Positions 7,823 through 16,123 are shown, counted from the stretch's first letter. The stretch: 42,403 nucleotides of DNA from Bacillota bacterium (GCA_017397825.1 JAFQHT010000051.1:1-42403), one strand, 5' to 3'. Notes: generated by a model from the letters alone, not told the origin. Made by a program: numbers and translations.

Positions 7823-9751
7823 ATGGCAAGATTATTAAAGAAAATTCCAAATTTCAAAATCCCTAAATTTCACATGAAAGAAATCGGGGAGCTTGAAGAA
7901 CTTAAAATTGAATATACAGCAGAGGACGTATCTAAACTCCAGGACCTTATGCTTAAAAAGAAAAAGGGTCTTCATGAATTATATCCGGGAACTGACTACA
8001 AGACAGTCAAGGAAATCTTTGACAAGTCAACTCAGCTTCACGCTGACAGAGATTTCATCCTGCAGGTGTATAACAAAAAGATTGGTTTTGAAGGAAGAAC
8101 TTACGGTCAGTTCAGAAATGATGTAATCAATTTCGGTACAGGTCTGACTAAGGCTCTCAAGATGGAAAACGAAAGAGTTGTAATTATCAGTGAAACTACT
8201 TATCAGTGGTATGTTTCCTATATTGCATGTCTTTGCGGTGCCGGCATTGCCGTTCCTCTTGACAAGGAACTTCCTGACAATGAACTAGAAAACTGTATCA
8301 ACCGTGCGCAAGCATCTGTAATCATTTTCTCACCTAAAATGAAGGATATGGTTAAAAAAGCTGCAGGCAAGTGCAGCACTGTCAAGTACTGTATCGAAAT
8401 GTATTCAGATGATGGTTTCGATGAAAAGGATAAGCGCTTTGTGGGCTTCAACTATATCAGAGAAGAAGGCAGAGTTTTCACAGCTATGGGCGACAACAGC
8501 CTCATGGAAAAAGAAATCGACCCTGAGGCCTTTGCAGTACTTATTTTTACAAGCGGTACAACTTCAGCTTCCAAGGGCGTAATGCTCTGCCAGAAAAACC
8601 TGGCAGCCAACGTAAACGCGGTTACTCCTTATGTTCAGGTTTTCCCGGAAGACAGACTTTTTTCTGTGCTTCCGCTGCACCACACGTACGAGTCTACAAT
8701 AGGATTTATTTATCCTATGGCCATGGGTGCGTCCATTGCGGTCTGCCAGGGTCTAAAGCATATTGTAAATGATATGAAGGCTACACAGCCGACTGCAATT
8801 ATTGCAGTACCGCTCCTTCTGGAAACTCTCCACAAGAGAATCAACCAGACTATCGAAAAGAGCGGCAAGGCCAATATTGTCAGCACTATGATAAAACTGA
8901 CCAACAGCATCAAGAAGAACACAGGCGTGGACGTAAAGCGTAAAGTCTTCAAGGAAATTTACGATAATCTTGGCGGCAGACTGAGAATCGTTGTAAGTGC
9001 TGCAGCTCCTATTGAACCTAGCGTAGGTAAATGGTTCGAGGATATCGGCATTCTTTTCCTTCAGGGATACGGTCTCACTGAAACTGCACCGATTTCTGCA
9101 GTTACACCTGATTTTGATCCGAGGGTAGGTTCTGCAGGCAAGGTTGTCTGCTGCAACGAAATTATGATTGCAAATCCTAATGAAAATGGTGAGGGGGAAA
9201 TCCTCATCAAAGGCGACACTGTAATGCTTGGTTACTATGAAGCACCTGAGCTTACTGAAGAGGCAATCGTTGACGGCTGGTTCCATTCCGGCGATATCGG
9301 TTTCCTTGATGAAGAAAACTTCGTATACATCACAGGAAGAATCAAGAACGTAATTGTTACCCAGAACGGTAAGAATATTTACCCTGAAGAAATTGAAGGA
9401 CTGCTTTCCAAGGTGCCTGAAGTTGCTGAATGTATGGTTTACGGCAAGGAAGTTTCCGGCGAAAAGGAACTTATAATTACTGCAAAGGTTATTCCTGACT
9501 ATGACCAGATCAATGCAATTTATCTTCCTGAAAAGAAGAATCCTGATGTTCCGTTTACAGATGAAGAAATCTACAAGATTATCTGGAATCAGATCAAGCA
9601 GGTAAACCGCAAACTGAACAATTACAAGTGCATCAAGAAACTTGAAATCAAGACTGACGCTTTTGAAAAGACTACCACAATGAAAATCAAGCGTTATGCT
9701 GAAATCCAGAAAGATAAAGAAAAAGAAAACAAAGAAGAACAGACAATGTAA
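7823..9751 (+). CDS. AMP-dependent acyl-CoA synthetase (long-chain fatty acid--CoA ligase family)
   Basis: An ANL-superfamily adenylating enzyme of 642 aa that activates a carboxylate with ATP and then transfers it to CoA. Motifs in order: the phosphate loop LIFTSGTTSASKGV (about residues 235-248), LPLHHTYE, the aromatic/adenine motif GYGLTETAPI, the hinge region GWFHSGDIGFLDEENFVYITGR, and KNGKNIYPEE. The C-terminal lysine region is TTTMKIKRY. The usual long-chain FadD/bubblegum-like length fits, but the acyl substrate is not determined. Start ATG 7823 follows GGGGG at good spacing; the longer opening at 7769 lacks such a site. The gene is followed after 34 bp by a small unknown gene, probably in the same transcript. 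Confidence 0.85.
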   Translation: MARLLKKIPNFKIPKFHMKEIGELEELKIEYTAEDVSKLQDLMLKKKKGLHELYPGTDYKTVKEIFDKSTQLHADRDFILQVYNKKIGFEGRTYGQFRNDVINFGTGLTKALKMENERVVIISETTYQWYVSYIACLCGAGIAVPLDKELPDNELENCINRAQASVIIFSPKMKDMVKKAAGKCSTVKYCIEMYSDDGFDEKDKRFVGFNYIREEGRVFTAMGDNSLMEKEIDPEAFAVLIFTSGTTSASKGVMLCQKNLAANVNAVTPYVQVFPEDRLFSVLPLHHTYESTIGFIYPMAMGASIAVCQGLKHIVNDMKATQPTAIIAVPLLLETLHKRINQTIEKSGKANIVSTMIKLTNSIKKNTGVDVKRKVFKEIYDNLGGRLRIVVSAAAPIEPSVGKWFEDIGILFLQGYGLTETAPISAVTPDFDPRVGSAGKVVCCNEIMIANPNENGEGEILIKGDTVMLGYYEAPELTEEAIVDGWFHSGDIGFLDEENFVYITGRIKNVIVTQNGKNIYPEEIEGLLSKVPEVAECMVYGKEVSGEKELIITAKVIPDYDQINAIYLPEKKNPDVPFTDEEIYKIIWNQIKQVNRKLNNYKCIKKLEIKTDAFEKTTTMKIKRYAEIQKDKEKENKEEQTM

Positions 9752-9785
9752 ACATTCAGATTATAACTACAGGAGGATATACAAT

Positions 9786-10100
9786 ATGGCATTTATGGAC
9801 AAATTAGGCCAGATGGCCGGAAAAATCGGCGAAGTTGCCGGTGATACTTTTGATTATGGTAAGGCAAAGGGTAAAATCGTCCTTGAAAGAGGTAAGGTAA
9901 AGGACGCGAAGGAAGCTCTGGGCCAGTATGTATATGATACTCTTAAGGCAGACGAAACACTCGACATCACTAAGATGGAAGAATTCTGTGCAGAAATCGA
10001 TGCGCATATGGCTGAAATTGCAAAGCTTGAAGAAGATGCAAAGAAGAGCGGAGCTGACCTTTCCGGCGCATTTAAATCTGACAACGGAGTTGCTGAATAA
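9786..10100 (+). CDS. Small helical protein, unknown function
   Basis: 104 residues, starting at ATG 9786 after a perfect AGGAGG. The N-terminal ~30 residues (MAFMDKLGQMAGKIGEVAGD...) look amphipathic, with glycines. The rest is predicted largely helical and acidic (LDITKMEEFCAEIDAHMAEIAKLEEDAKK). There is no signal peptide, cysteine cluster or recognisable family motif. It sits between the acyl-CoA synthetase and a DUF554 gene with 2 bp to the latter, so the three are probably an operon. Confidence 0.65.
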   Translation: MAFMDKLGQMAGKIGEVAGDTFDYGKAKGKIVLERGKVKDAKEALGQYVYDTLKADETLDITKMEEFCAEIDAHMAEIAKLEEDAKKSGADLSGAFKSDNGVAE

Positions 10101-10102
10101 CA

Positions 10103-10783
10103 ATGATTGGCGTTATTGTAAATACCATTACAGTTCTGGTTGGCAGTGCCGTAGGACTGATGGCAAAAAAACTTATTCCGGACGGCTGGTCTGATTTTAT
10201 AATGAATGGTCTGGCGCTCTGTGTAATATATATTGGTATTGACGGCGCCATGGCAGGCGAAAACGCCCTGATTACTATTCTTTCAATGGCAGCAGGCGCG
10301 GTAATCGGTGTTGCCATAGATCTGGATAAACATCTGAATAATTTTGCACAGAGACTGGAAGCACGTTTTAAAAAAGACGATGGCAAAACTACCATTGCCG
10401 AGGGTTTTGTCACAGCCAGCCTGCTTTTCTGCGTTGGAGCAATGACTATCGTGGGTTCGCTTCAGGCGGGTCTGACAGGAAACAATGAAATGCTTTTCAC
10501 CAAGGCTACTTTAGACCTTATTTCATCATGCATTTTCGCGGCCTCTCTTGGTATAGGCGTAATGCTTGCGGCAGCATTTGTATTTGTTTTTCAGGGAAGT
10601 ATAGTTCTGCTGGCGCAGCTGGTGGAACCTTTCCTCAGTGACAGCGCAATTTCAGAGATGACCTGCGTGGGTTCACTTCTTATTATCGCACTGGGGCTTA
10701 ATATGCTTGGCATTACAAAACTTAAAGTAATGAACTATATGCCGGCTATGTTCATTCCGATTATTTTGTGCTTGTTTATGTAA
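10103..10783 (+). CDS. DUF554 family membrane protein (YdfK-like)
   Basis: A 226-aa protein with about seven membrane segments, matching DUF554 in length and pattern: an N-terminal MIGVIVNTITVLVGSAVG, a conserved GxxFVTASLLFCVGAMTIVGSLQ block, and a C-terminal ...PAMFIPIIL. The function of the family is not established. It begins 2 bp after the preceding stop, implying translational coupling. The TAA stop is itself the first triplet of an 11-bp tandem repeat array. Confidence 0.8.
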   Translation: MIGVIVNTITVLVGSAVGLMAKKLIPDGWSDFIMNGLALCVIYIGIDGAMAGENALITILSMAAGAVIGVAIDLDKHLNNFAQRLEARFKKDDGKTTIAEGFVTASLLFCVGAMTIVGSLQAGLTGNNEMLFTKATLDLISSCIFAASLGIGVMLAAAFVFVFQGSIVLLAQLVEPFLSDSAISEMTCVGSLLIIALGLNMLGITKLKVMNYMPAMFIPIILCLFM

Positions 10784-10852
10784 CACTGATGTAACATTAA
10801 TATAACATTAATATAACATTGATGTAACGCTGGTGTAACGCACAGGTAACGG
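10781..10852 (+). repeat. 11-bp tandem repeat array (6 units plus a partial)
   Basis: Consecutive 11-mers beginning TAAC start at 10781, 10792, 10803, 10814, 10825 and 10836, with a partial unit TAACGG at 10847. Units 2 and 3 are identical (TAACATTAATA); units 1, 4 and 5 end in (T/G)G(A/G)TG-like variants. The period is about one DNA helical turn. The array starts at the DUF554 stop codon, before its terminator, about 50-120 bp upstream of the sigma-54 promoter at 10901. Confidence 0.85.
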
Positions 10853-10874
10853 ATTTAATTGTACATGTATTCTG

Positions 10875-10899
10875 AACTCCCGCTTTGCGGGAGTTTTTT
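10875..10899 (+). terminator. Terminator of the AMP-ligase/DUF554 operon
   Basis: Stem CTCCCGC/GCGGGAG (10877-10883 with 10887-10893), TTT loop, six T. It directly abuts the sigma-54 promoter. Confidence 0.85.
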
Positions 10900-10900
10900 A

Positions 10901-10916
10901 TGGCATAAAATTTGCA
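10901..10916 (+). promoter_or_regulatory. Sigma-54 promoter P1 (dehydrogenase/VOC/cupin operon)
   Basis: TGGCAT-AAAAT-TTGCA: the invariant GG (-24) and GC (-12) are 12 bp apart, as required. An upstream TACATGTA lies at 10862-10869. A possible overlapping sigma-A promoter (TTTACT 10923-10928, 16 bp, TATAAT 10945-10950) could give basal expression. Confidence 0.75.
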
Positions 10917-10988
10917 CCATTTTTTACTGTACAAATGTGACTATTATAATGTATAATTATGACAATAAAGGTGTATAGGAGGTATATT

Positions 10989-12008
10989 ATGAAAAAAGTT
11001 GTTGTTGACGAGCCTCGTAAGGTTTCAATCGTAGAAGCCGAAATTCCTGAGCTGGAAGAAGGCGAAGCGCTCCTCAAGGTAATGCTTGGCGGAGTATGCG
11101 GTTCAGACCTTGGATTATATAACGGAACAATGCAGGGATATGCAACATATCCGAGAGTTCCGGGACATGAAGTTGCAGCTACAATCGTAAAGACATGCGG
11201 AGACTGCGGAGACATTAAAGAAGGAGACCTGGTTACACTTAGTCCGTATATTCACTGTGGCGGATGTTATTCCTGCAGACGTGGACTTATTAATTGCTGT
11301 GTAAATAACAGAACAATGGGTCTGGGCATTGACGGTGTGTTTGCAGAATACATGAAGATGCCTGCATTCAGATTACATAAAACAGAAGGCCTTACTCCTG
11401 AAGAGACTGCACTTGTGGAACCTTTCTGCATCGGTTATCATGCAGCCGGCAGATCCAGAGCAGTTGCCGGCGAAAGAGCGCTGGTAGTAGGCGCGGGAAC
11501 AATCGGTATCTTCACAATGATTTCTCTCAAACTCAGAGGGGCAGAAGTCACTGTGGCAAACAGAAACGAAGCAAGACTTGTGAAGGCAAGAGAACTTGGT
11601 GCCGACCATACATTTGCTTATGGCAGTGAAGAAGAATTCATGGCAAAGGTTGCAGAATTCACAGATGGCGACGGTTACGATGTTGTAGTTGACGCAGTAG
11701 GCGATCCATTAGTATTCAATTACTGTTTTGCAGCGTGTGCTCATGATGCAAGATTCGTAGAAGTTGGTATTAATCCGAAGGAAGCATCATTCCCTATGTC
11801 CATGCTTCAGAAAAAGGAAATTGAAATTATCGGCAGCCGTAACGCAGTTGCTTCAGACTTCAAAGAAGTTATCGAAATTATCAGAAGCAAAAAAGTCGAT
11901 GTTAACCCTGTTATTACTGCCGTTGCAAAGATTGATGATGTTGCAGCAATCTTTGAAGCAGGCAAGTCAAATAAAACAGCATTAAAAACTCTGATTGATT
12001 TCAGATAG
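10989..12008 (+). CDS. Zinc-dependent alcohol dehydrogenase (sorbitol/threonine dehydrogenase-like MDR family)
   Basis: A 339-aa medium-chain dehydrogenase/reductase that oxidises or reduces an alcohol/carbonyl with NAD(P). Catalytic-zinc residues are visible as the Cys of GGVCGSDLG and the His-Glu of PGHEVAA. The structural zinc lobe CGGCYSCRRGLINCC provides the four cysteines. The Rossmann dinucleotide motif is VVGAGTIGIF, followed by VANRNEARL. Resemblance is to the threonine-3-/sorbitol-dehydrogenase branch, so a polyol or hydroxyacid substrate is plausible but not shown. ATG 10989 follows AGGAGG; the in-frame opening at 10959 has no such site. It is first in a three-gene operon behind promoter P1, with a VOC protein and a cupin. 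Confidence 0.85.
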   Translation: MKKVVVDEPRKVSIVEAEIPELEEGEALLKVMLGGVCGSDLGLYNGTMQGYATYPRVPGHEVAATIVKTCGDCGDIKEGDLVTLSPYIHCGGCYSCRRGLINCCVNNRTMGLGIDGVFAEYMKMPAFRLHKTEGLTPEETALVEPFCIGYHAAGRSRAVAGERALVVGAGTIGIFTMISLKLRGAEVTVANRNEARLVKARELGADHTFAYGSEEEFMAKVAEFTDGDGYDVVVDAVGDPLVFNYCFAACAHDARFVEVGINPKEASFPMSMLQKKEIEIIGSRNAVASDFKEVIEIIRSKKVDVNPVITAVAKIDDVAAIFEAGKSNKTALKTLIDFR

Positions 12009-12023
12009 AAGGAGGAACCTCAA

Positions 12024-12440
12024 ATGATTCATAAAAGATTACATCATGTAGGGATTATCGTGCCAACACGTGAAAAAGCAGATGCATTAATGGAAATGTA
12101 CGGACTTGAAGTTGACTACGAAGGCCCTACACCTTACAACACTTACTATATTTTCACTAAAATGAATCCGGACGAAAGCGAAAGTGCTATCGAGTTCCTC
12201 ATTCCGGAACCAGGCAGCAAACTTTCACAGTTCAACAATGGTAAGGGCGGTATCGCGCACATTTGTTTCGAAGTTGATGATATTGATGCAGTATGTGATG
12301 AATTCAGAGCAAAAGGCTGCGAACTTCTCCACGATGAATGTGAAGTAAGCGACGGCACAATGAAGATTAACTTTGTTAAACCTAAATCATCCCATGGAAT
12401 CCTTGTGGAATTCATGCAGATTATAGACCCTGAAGAATAA
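12024..12440 (+). CDS. VOC-superfamily protein (methylmalonyl-CoA epimerase/glyoxalase-like)
   Basis: A 138-aa protein with paired beta-alpha-beta-beta-beta units. The start LHHVGIIVPTREKADALMEMYGL is typical of methylmalonyl-CoA epimerases and glyoxalases. Candidate metal ligands are the His of LHHVGI, the Glu of AIEFLIP, the His of GIAHICFEV and the Glu of LVEFMQ. It ends shortly after the last of these, as a single-domain VOC protein should. The substrate is unknown. In this context an epimerase or isomerase step on a catabolic intermediate is reasonable. It lies 15 bp after the dehydrogenase stop with its own AGGAGG-type site. Confidence 0.8.
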   Translation: MIHKRLHHVGIIVPTREKADALMEMYGLEVDYEGPTPYNTYYIFTKMNPDESESAIEFLIPEPGSKLSQFNNGKGGIAHICFEVDDIDAVCDEFRAKGCELLHDECEVSDGTMKINFVKPKSSHGILVEFMQIIDPEE

Positions 12441-12459
12441 TTAATTAGGAGGAAAAAAT

Positions 12460-12864
12460 ATGTATTACGTTGCAAGAAAAGATAACACACCTTTCTTTGA
12501 AGTACCTGAACCAGAACACAGAATACTCAGTGTACTTATTTCACCTGAACTTGACCCTACAAATCACGATGTAGCTCTCGGAAGAACTGAAATGACTCCG
12601 GGCTGTCAGTCCGACGTAAGAGGACATGAAGAAGGAGAACTCTTCTACTGCATCAGAGGTAAGGGAACTGTTGAAATCGAAGGCGTTGATTATGAACTTT
12701 CCGAAGGCGAAGCGGTATATGTACCTCCTTTCGTAGTTCATACACTCAAGAGTGACAAGGGCGAAAACTTTGACCTGATCTGGTTCCTTACACCTCCTTT
12801 CGGCGGCGACAGAAAAACTCTCGGCATGATTAAAGACGCTGAAGAAAAAGCAGCTGCTAAATAG
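12460..12864 (+). CDS. Cupin-domain protein
   Basis: A 134-aa single-domain cupin. The first cupin motif is represented by GCQSDVRGHEEGELFYCIRGKGTVEIEG, with His and Glu in the metal-ligand spacing. The second is GEAVYVPPFVVHTLKSD, with its His. Small cupins of this kind act as isomerases, epimerases, dioxygenases or binding proteins; the sequence alone does not separate these. It is the last gene of the operon starting at 10989. The array of candidate regulatory sites for promoter P2 begins just after its stop. Confidence 0.8.
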   Translation: MYYVARKDNTPFFEVPEPEHRILSVLISPELDPTNHDVALGRTEMTPGCQSDVRGHEEGELFYCIRGKGTVEIEGVDYELSEGEAVYVPPFVVHTLKSDKGENFDLIWFLTPPFGGDRKTLGMIKDAEEKAAAK

Positions 12865-12879
12865 TGTTTTTAAAATGTA

Positions 12880-12922
12880 TACATGTGTTTTTTGTAAACA
12901 CACATGTAGCAAAAAACCAACA
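12880..12922 (+). promoter_or_regulatory. Candidate activator-binding region (UAS) for promoter P2
   Basis: An inverted repeat TACATGTG (12880-12887) / CACATGTA (12901-12908) with a 13-bp spacer is followed at once by GCAAAAAACCAACA (12909-12922). A near copy of this last motif occurs at 20830-20842. The region lies about 50-95 bp upstream of the P2 -24 element, the usual place for sigma-54 activator sites. Confidence 0.55.
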
Positions 12923-12973
12923 CAACGGTGACACTATGTATACAGAATCCTTGAAAAACAGGGGTCTGGATTT

Positions 12974-12989
12974 TGGCATGAGTCTTGCT
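12974..12989 (+). promoter_or_regulatory. Sigma-54 promoter P2 (BKACE/TRAP operon)
   Basis: TGGCAT-GAGTC-TTGCT: GG at 12975-12976 and GC at 12987-12988 have the required 12-bp offset. It lies 56 bp before the start codon at 13045. Confidence 0.75.
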
Positions 12990-13044
12990 ATATAAATGAA
13001 ATAGCATATAATGACGACAATGCTTTTACAAGGAGGTAAAGAAA

Positions 13045-13884
13045 ATGCAAAATAAAAGAATTATATCTGCTGCATTAACTGGTAACTGGGGAAATAAGAG
13101 CAACAACCCTGCTCTTCCAATCACTCCAAAGGAAATCGCTGAATCTGCATACGAAGCTGTACAGGCTGGTGCTGCTGTAGTTCATCTTCACATGAGAGAC
13201 GAAGAAGGCAATCCTACAATGAGAGCTGACAGATTCAAAGAAACTATCGCTTTAATCAAGGAAAAATGTGATGTTATCATCAACATGACATCTTCCGGAG
13301 AACATACACTTACATCCATCGCTTCTGATGATGCCAGAGTTAACCCATTCTATGAAGTTAAGCCTGACATGGGTTCATACGACTGCGGTACAATGAACTG
13401 GATGCATAAGACAATTTTCGAAAACAGCCCACAGCTCCTCGAAAAATTAGGTAAGGCATACCTTGAAATCGGTGTTAAGCCAGAACTCGAAATCTTTGAC
13501 GGTGGTATGGTTTATACTACATTATATTATCTGAAGCAGGGTATCCTTCAGAAACCGCTTCACTATCAGTTCATCATGGGTGCTCCTGGCGGACTTGCTG
13601 CTACAGTTGACAACCTTGTTTACTTAAAGAGCTTAATTCCTGAAGATTCCACATGGTCAGCTGCTGGTCTTTCTGTAGCACATATTCCTATCATGCTTGC
13701 TACATTAGGTATGGGCGGTCACGTAAGAGTAGGTCTTGAAGACAATATCTACTTCGAAAAGGGCGTTTTAGCTAAATCCAACGCACAGCTTGTTGAAAGA
13801 GCTAACAAGATTATCACTGCTGCTGGTATGCAGGTTGCTACACCTGACGAAGCAAGAGAAATCTTAAGCCTTAAGAAAAAATAA
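13045..13884 (+). CDS. Beta-keto acid cleavage enzyme (BKACE, DUF849 / 3-keto-5-aminohexanoate cleavage family)
   Basis: A 279-aa TIM-barrel enzyme. The family reacts a beta-keto acid with acetyl-CoA to give acetoacetate and the CoA ester of the remaining acyl group. Visible family features are the zinc histidines H47 and H49 (VHLHMRDEEG), the substrate-side SSGEHTL, KPELEIFDGG at 145-154, and GGHVRVGLEDN with E232/D233, equivalent to the Kce metal ligand and base. At the FDxGH position this protein has FDGGM, so the substrate pocket may differ. No lysine-fermentation partners (kamA, kamDE, kdd, kal) adjoin it, so the classical lysine role is unlikely. The adjacent dehydrogenase should make its beta-keto acid. 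It is the first gene behind P2, with strong AAGGAGG. Confidence 0.85.
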   Translation: MQNKRIISAALTGNWGNKSNNPALPITPKEIAESAYEAVQAGAAVVHLHMRDEEGNPTMRADRFKETIALIKEKCDVIINMTSSGEHTLTSIASDDARVNPFYEVKPDMGSYDCGTMNWMHKTIFENSPQLLEKLGKAYLEIGVKPELEIFDGGMVYTTLYYLKQGILQKPLHYQFIMGAPGGLAATVDNLVYLKSLIPEDSTWSAAGLSVAHIPIMLATLGMGGHVRVGLEDNIYFEKGVLAKSNAQLVERANKIITAAGMQVATPDEAREILSLKKK

Positions 13885-13915
13885 AAAGTAAAAATAACGT
13901 GGAGGTACGGAAACC

Positions 13916-14872
13916 ATGAAAAAAGTTGCAATTTTAGGTGCAGGCACAATGGGTAAAGGTATCGCAATCGACTTCTCAACAGGCGGTTACGACGTTAATT
14001 TATTCGATAGTTTTGAAGCTGCAAGAGAGAATGCACTGCCAGCAATCGAAAGAGATTTAGGTGTTATGGCAGAAATGGGCGTTTTTCCTGAAGAAAAAGC
14101 AAAAGAAAGCTTGAAGAATATTACAATTTATGATAATATGATAGAGGCAGCTAAAGATGCTGACTTTGTTATTGAAGTTGTTCCTGAAATTCTTGAACTG
14201 AAACAGGACATTTTCGCAGAACTGGATAAGAACTGTAAACCGGATGCTATCTTCGCTTCCAACACTTCCAGCCTTAAGCTCGGAGACATGATGGCGAAGT
14301 TAAGCGACGAACGTAAGAAACGTACATTAATCTGCCACTACTACAATCCGGCACATCTGTTACCAATCGTAGAACTTTCCTGCTACGGTAACATGCCTGA
14401 AGATATTTTCTGGCAGGTATATGATATGTACGAAGCAATCGGCAAGAAACCTGTAAAGGTTGACAAGGATGTTCCTGGCATGGTTGCAAACAGAATCCAG
14501 TGCGCTATCTACAGAGAAGTATATTCTCTCATGGAAAATGAAGTAGCTGCTCCTGATCAGATTGAAAAAGCTATGATGTACGGTATGTGCTTCAGATATG
14601 CTACAACTGGTCAGAGAGAAATCACTGATATGGGCGGTATCGATGTATGGTCCAAGGTAGCAGACAATATCTGGCCTACACTTGAATCCAGAACTACATC
14701 CTGTCCATATATGACAGACAGAGTTGCAGCCGGCGAATACGGCTTCAAGTCTGGTAAAGGCTTCTACTCTTACGAGAGTGAAGAAGAAAAGAAGGAAATT
14801 ATTGCTAATTTCCAGAAGAGGCTTATGATCCAGTTAGTTGCAAGCAAGAAATATGTAGACCACAAAAAGTAA
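13916..14872 (+). CDS. 3-hydroxyacyl-CoA dehydrogenase-family 3-hydroxyacid dehydrogenase
   Basis: A 318-aa NAD-binding protein with N-terminal Rossmann motif GAGTMGKGIAIDF (residues 8-20) and the acidic residue of LFDSFE. SNTSSLKL and the catalytic-His block HYYNPAHLLPIVEL follow, then the all-alpha C-terminal domain (VANRIQCAIYRE...). The His block differs from the HFFNPxPxMxLVE of true 3-hydroxybutyryl-CoA dehydrogenases. It is more like members acting on free acids, such as L-carnitine dehydrogenase and lambda-crystallin/gulonate dehydrogenase. Its position 31 bp after BKACE suggests that it oxidises a 3-hydroxy acid to the 3-keto acid BKACE cleaves. L-carnitine is one precedent, but I see no betaine-specific gene to support it. 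Confidence 0.8.
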   Translation: MKKVAILGAGTMGKGIAIDFSTGGYDVNLFDSFEAARENALPAIERDLGVMAEMGVFPEEKAKESLKNITIYDNMIEAAKDADFVIEVVPEILELKQDIFAELDKNCKPDAIFASNTSSLKLGDMMAKLSDERKKRTLICHYYNPAHLLPIVELSCYGNMPEDIFWQVYDMYEAIGKKPVKVDKDVPGMVANRIQCAIYREVYSLMENEVAAPDQIEKAMMYGMCFRYATTGQREITDMGGIDVWSKVADNIWPTLESRTTSCPYMTDRVAAGEYGFKSGKGFYSYESEEEKKEIIANFQKRLMIQLVASKKYVDHKK

Positions 14873-14934
14873 GGTTTGCAGGTAACAGGTTCATGATATT
14901 ATTAACTTTTAATCATTTTATAAGGAGGAACAAA

Positions 14935-16047
14935 ATGAAAAAGAGCATTAGTTTATTATTAATCGTTGTTCTTACACTCTCCATGTTATTAACTGGTTGC
15001 GGTGGCGGCGGAGACGTTGCTGAAGGTGGCGACGCTGCAGTTGCAGGCGAAACTTATACATGGAAAGTACAGGGCTACACAGCTGCTGGTACATACTTTG
15101 ACGAAATCGGTAGCGAATTAGCTAACAGAATTACTGAAATGTCAGGCGGACGTTTAACAATTGAATGGTACGCAGCTGACTCCATCGTAGCTGTAGCTGA
15201 AGGCGCTAACGCAGTTAGAGACGGTATCCTTGACGGTGTTTGGGACTATCATGGTCTTTACACTTCCCTTAACGATGCATTCGCATTATTCTGCTCATCC
15301 CCAGGTTTATTCTCCGACGTAATCGACATGTACACATGGATGCACTACGGCGGCGGTATTGAACTTTGGCAGGAAATGTGGGACGCTTACAACATGAACG
15401 GTCACCTCGTATTCGCTGGTATGCACGGTATGGAAGACTGGTTATGGTCCAACGTTCCAATCGAAACTATCGATGACATGAAGGGTCTTACACTCAGAAT
15501 GATGCCTATCATGGGTACAATCCTTGCAGAAGTTGGAGGATTATCCGTAGCATTCGTTTCCGGTACTGAAATCGTATCCTCAATGGAAAGAGGCGTTATC
15601 GACGCTGGTGAATACTCCATTCCTATCCTTGACAAGACTTTCGGTTTCCAGGACGTTGCTAAGTACTATGCTAGACCTGGTGTACACCAGCCTTGCGGAA
15701 CTCAGGCTCTCAACATCAACAAAGACAGATGGAATGAACTTCCAGATGATCTGAAGAAGATCGTAGAAGTAGCTTGTGATGCTCACACTATTTACTTCTT
15801 AGGTAAAGGTATGATGGACGACTTAGACGCAGTTGCTTACTTCGAAGAAATCGGTGCAGTTCAGACTCAGTTAACTGACGAAACAATTGAAACTCTTATT
15901 TCTTGGGTAGACGAATACTACGAAAAGGAATGTCCAAACAACGAATGGCTTGATAAAGTTGTAACTTCTCAGAGAAACCACATCAAGAAGATCGCTGCTT
16001 ACAAGGATACATTCGATATGCCATATCCTGAATGGGCTTATGAATAA
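14935..16047 (+). CDS. dctP: TRAP transporter substrate-binding lipoprotein (DctP)
   Basis: A 370-aa extracytoplasmic solute receptor of a tripartite ATP-independent periplasmic transporter, which typically binds carboxylates. The signal peptide ends in lipobox LLTGC (Cys about residue 20), followed by a Gly-rich linker, so it is membrane-anchored. The DctP pattern is clear: GLTLRMMPIMGTILAEVGG, then SGTEIVSSMERGVIDAGEY, then HQPCGTQALNINKDRWNELPDDLKKIVE. The Arg of TLRM is the usual carboxylate-binding residue. ATG 14935 after AAGGAGG is chosen over the 14893 opening. A strong hairpin follows the stop before dctQ, as expected if this gene is made in excess. Confidence 0.9.
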   Translation: MKKSISLLLIVVLTLSMLLTGCGGGGDVAEGGDAAVAGETYTWKVQGYTAAGTYFDEIGSELANRITEMSGGRLTIEWYAADSIVAVAEGANAVRDGILDGVWDYHGLYTSLNDAFALFCSSPGLFSDVIDMYTWMHYGGGIELWQEMWDAYNMNGHLVFAGMHGMEDWLWSNVPIETIDDMKGLTLRMMPIMGTILAEVGGLSVAFVSGTEIVSSMERGVIDAGEYSIPILDKTFGFQDVAKYYARPGVHQPCGTQALNINKDRWNELPDDLKKIVEVACDAHTIYFLGKGMMDDLDAVAYFEEIGAVQTQLTDETIETLISWVDEYYEKECPNNEWLDKVVTSQRNHIKKIAAYKDTFDMPYPEWAYE

Positions 16048-16123
16048 ATCGATTGCGATTTGTTAAGAAAGTGATAAAAAAACTCTAAAACATTAAAAAA
16101 ATGATTAAAAATGATTAAAAGTG

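Noticed and set aside
10781..10852. CRISPR array
   Set aside because: The units are 11 bp, contiguous, with no unique spacers and no cas genes.
13045..14872. Classical lysine fermentation pathway
   Set aside because: Aside from the BKACE family member, none of the expected aminomutase, diaminohexanoate dehydrogenase or ammonia-lyase genes is present.
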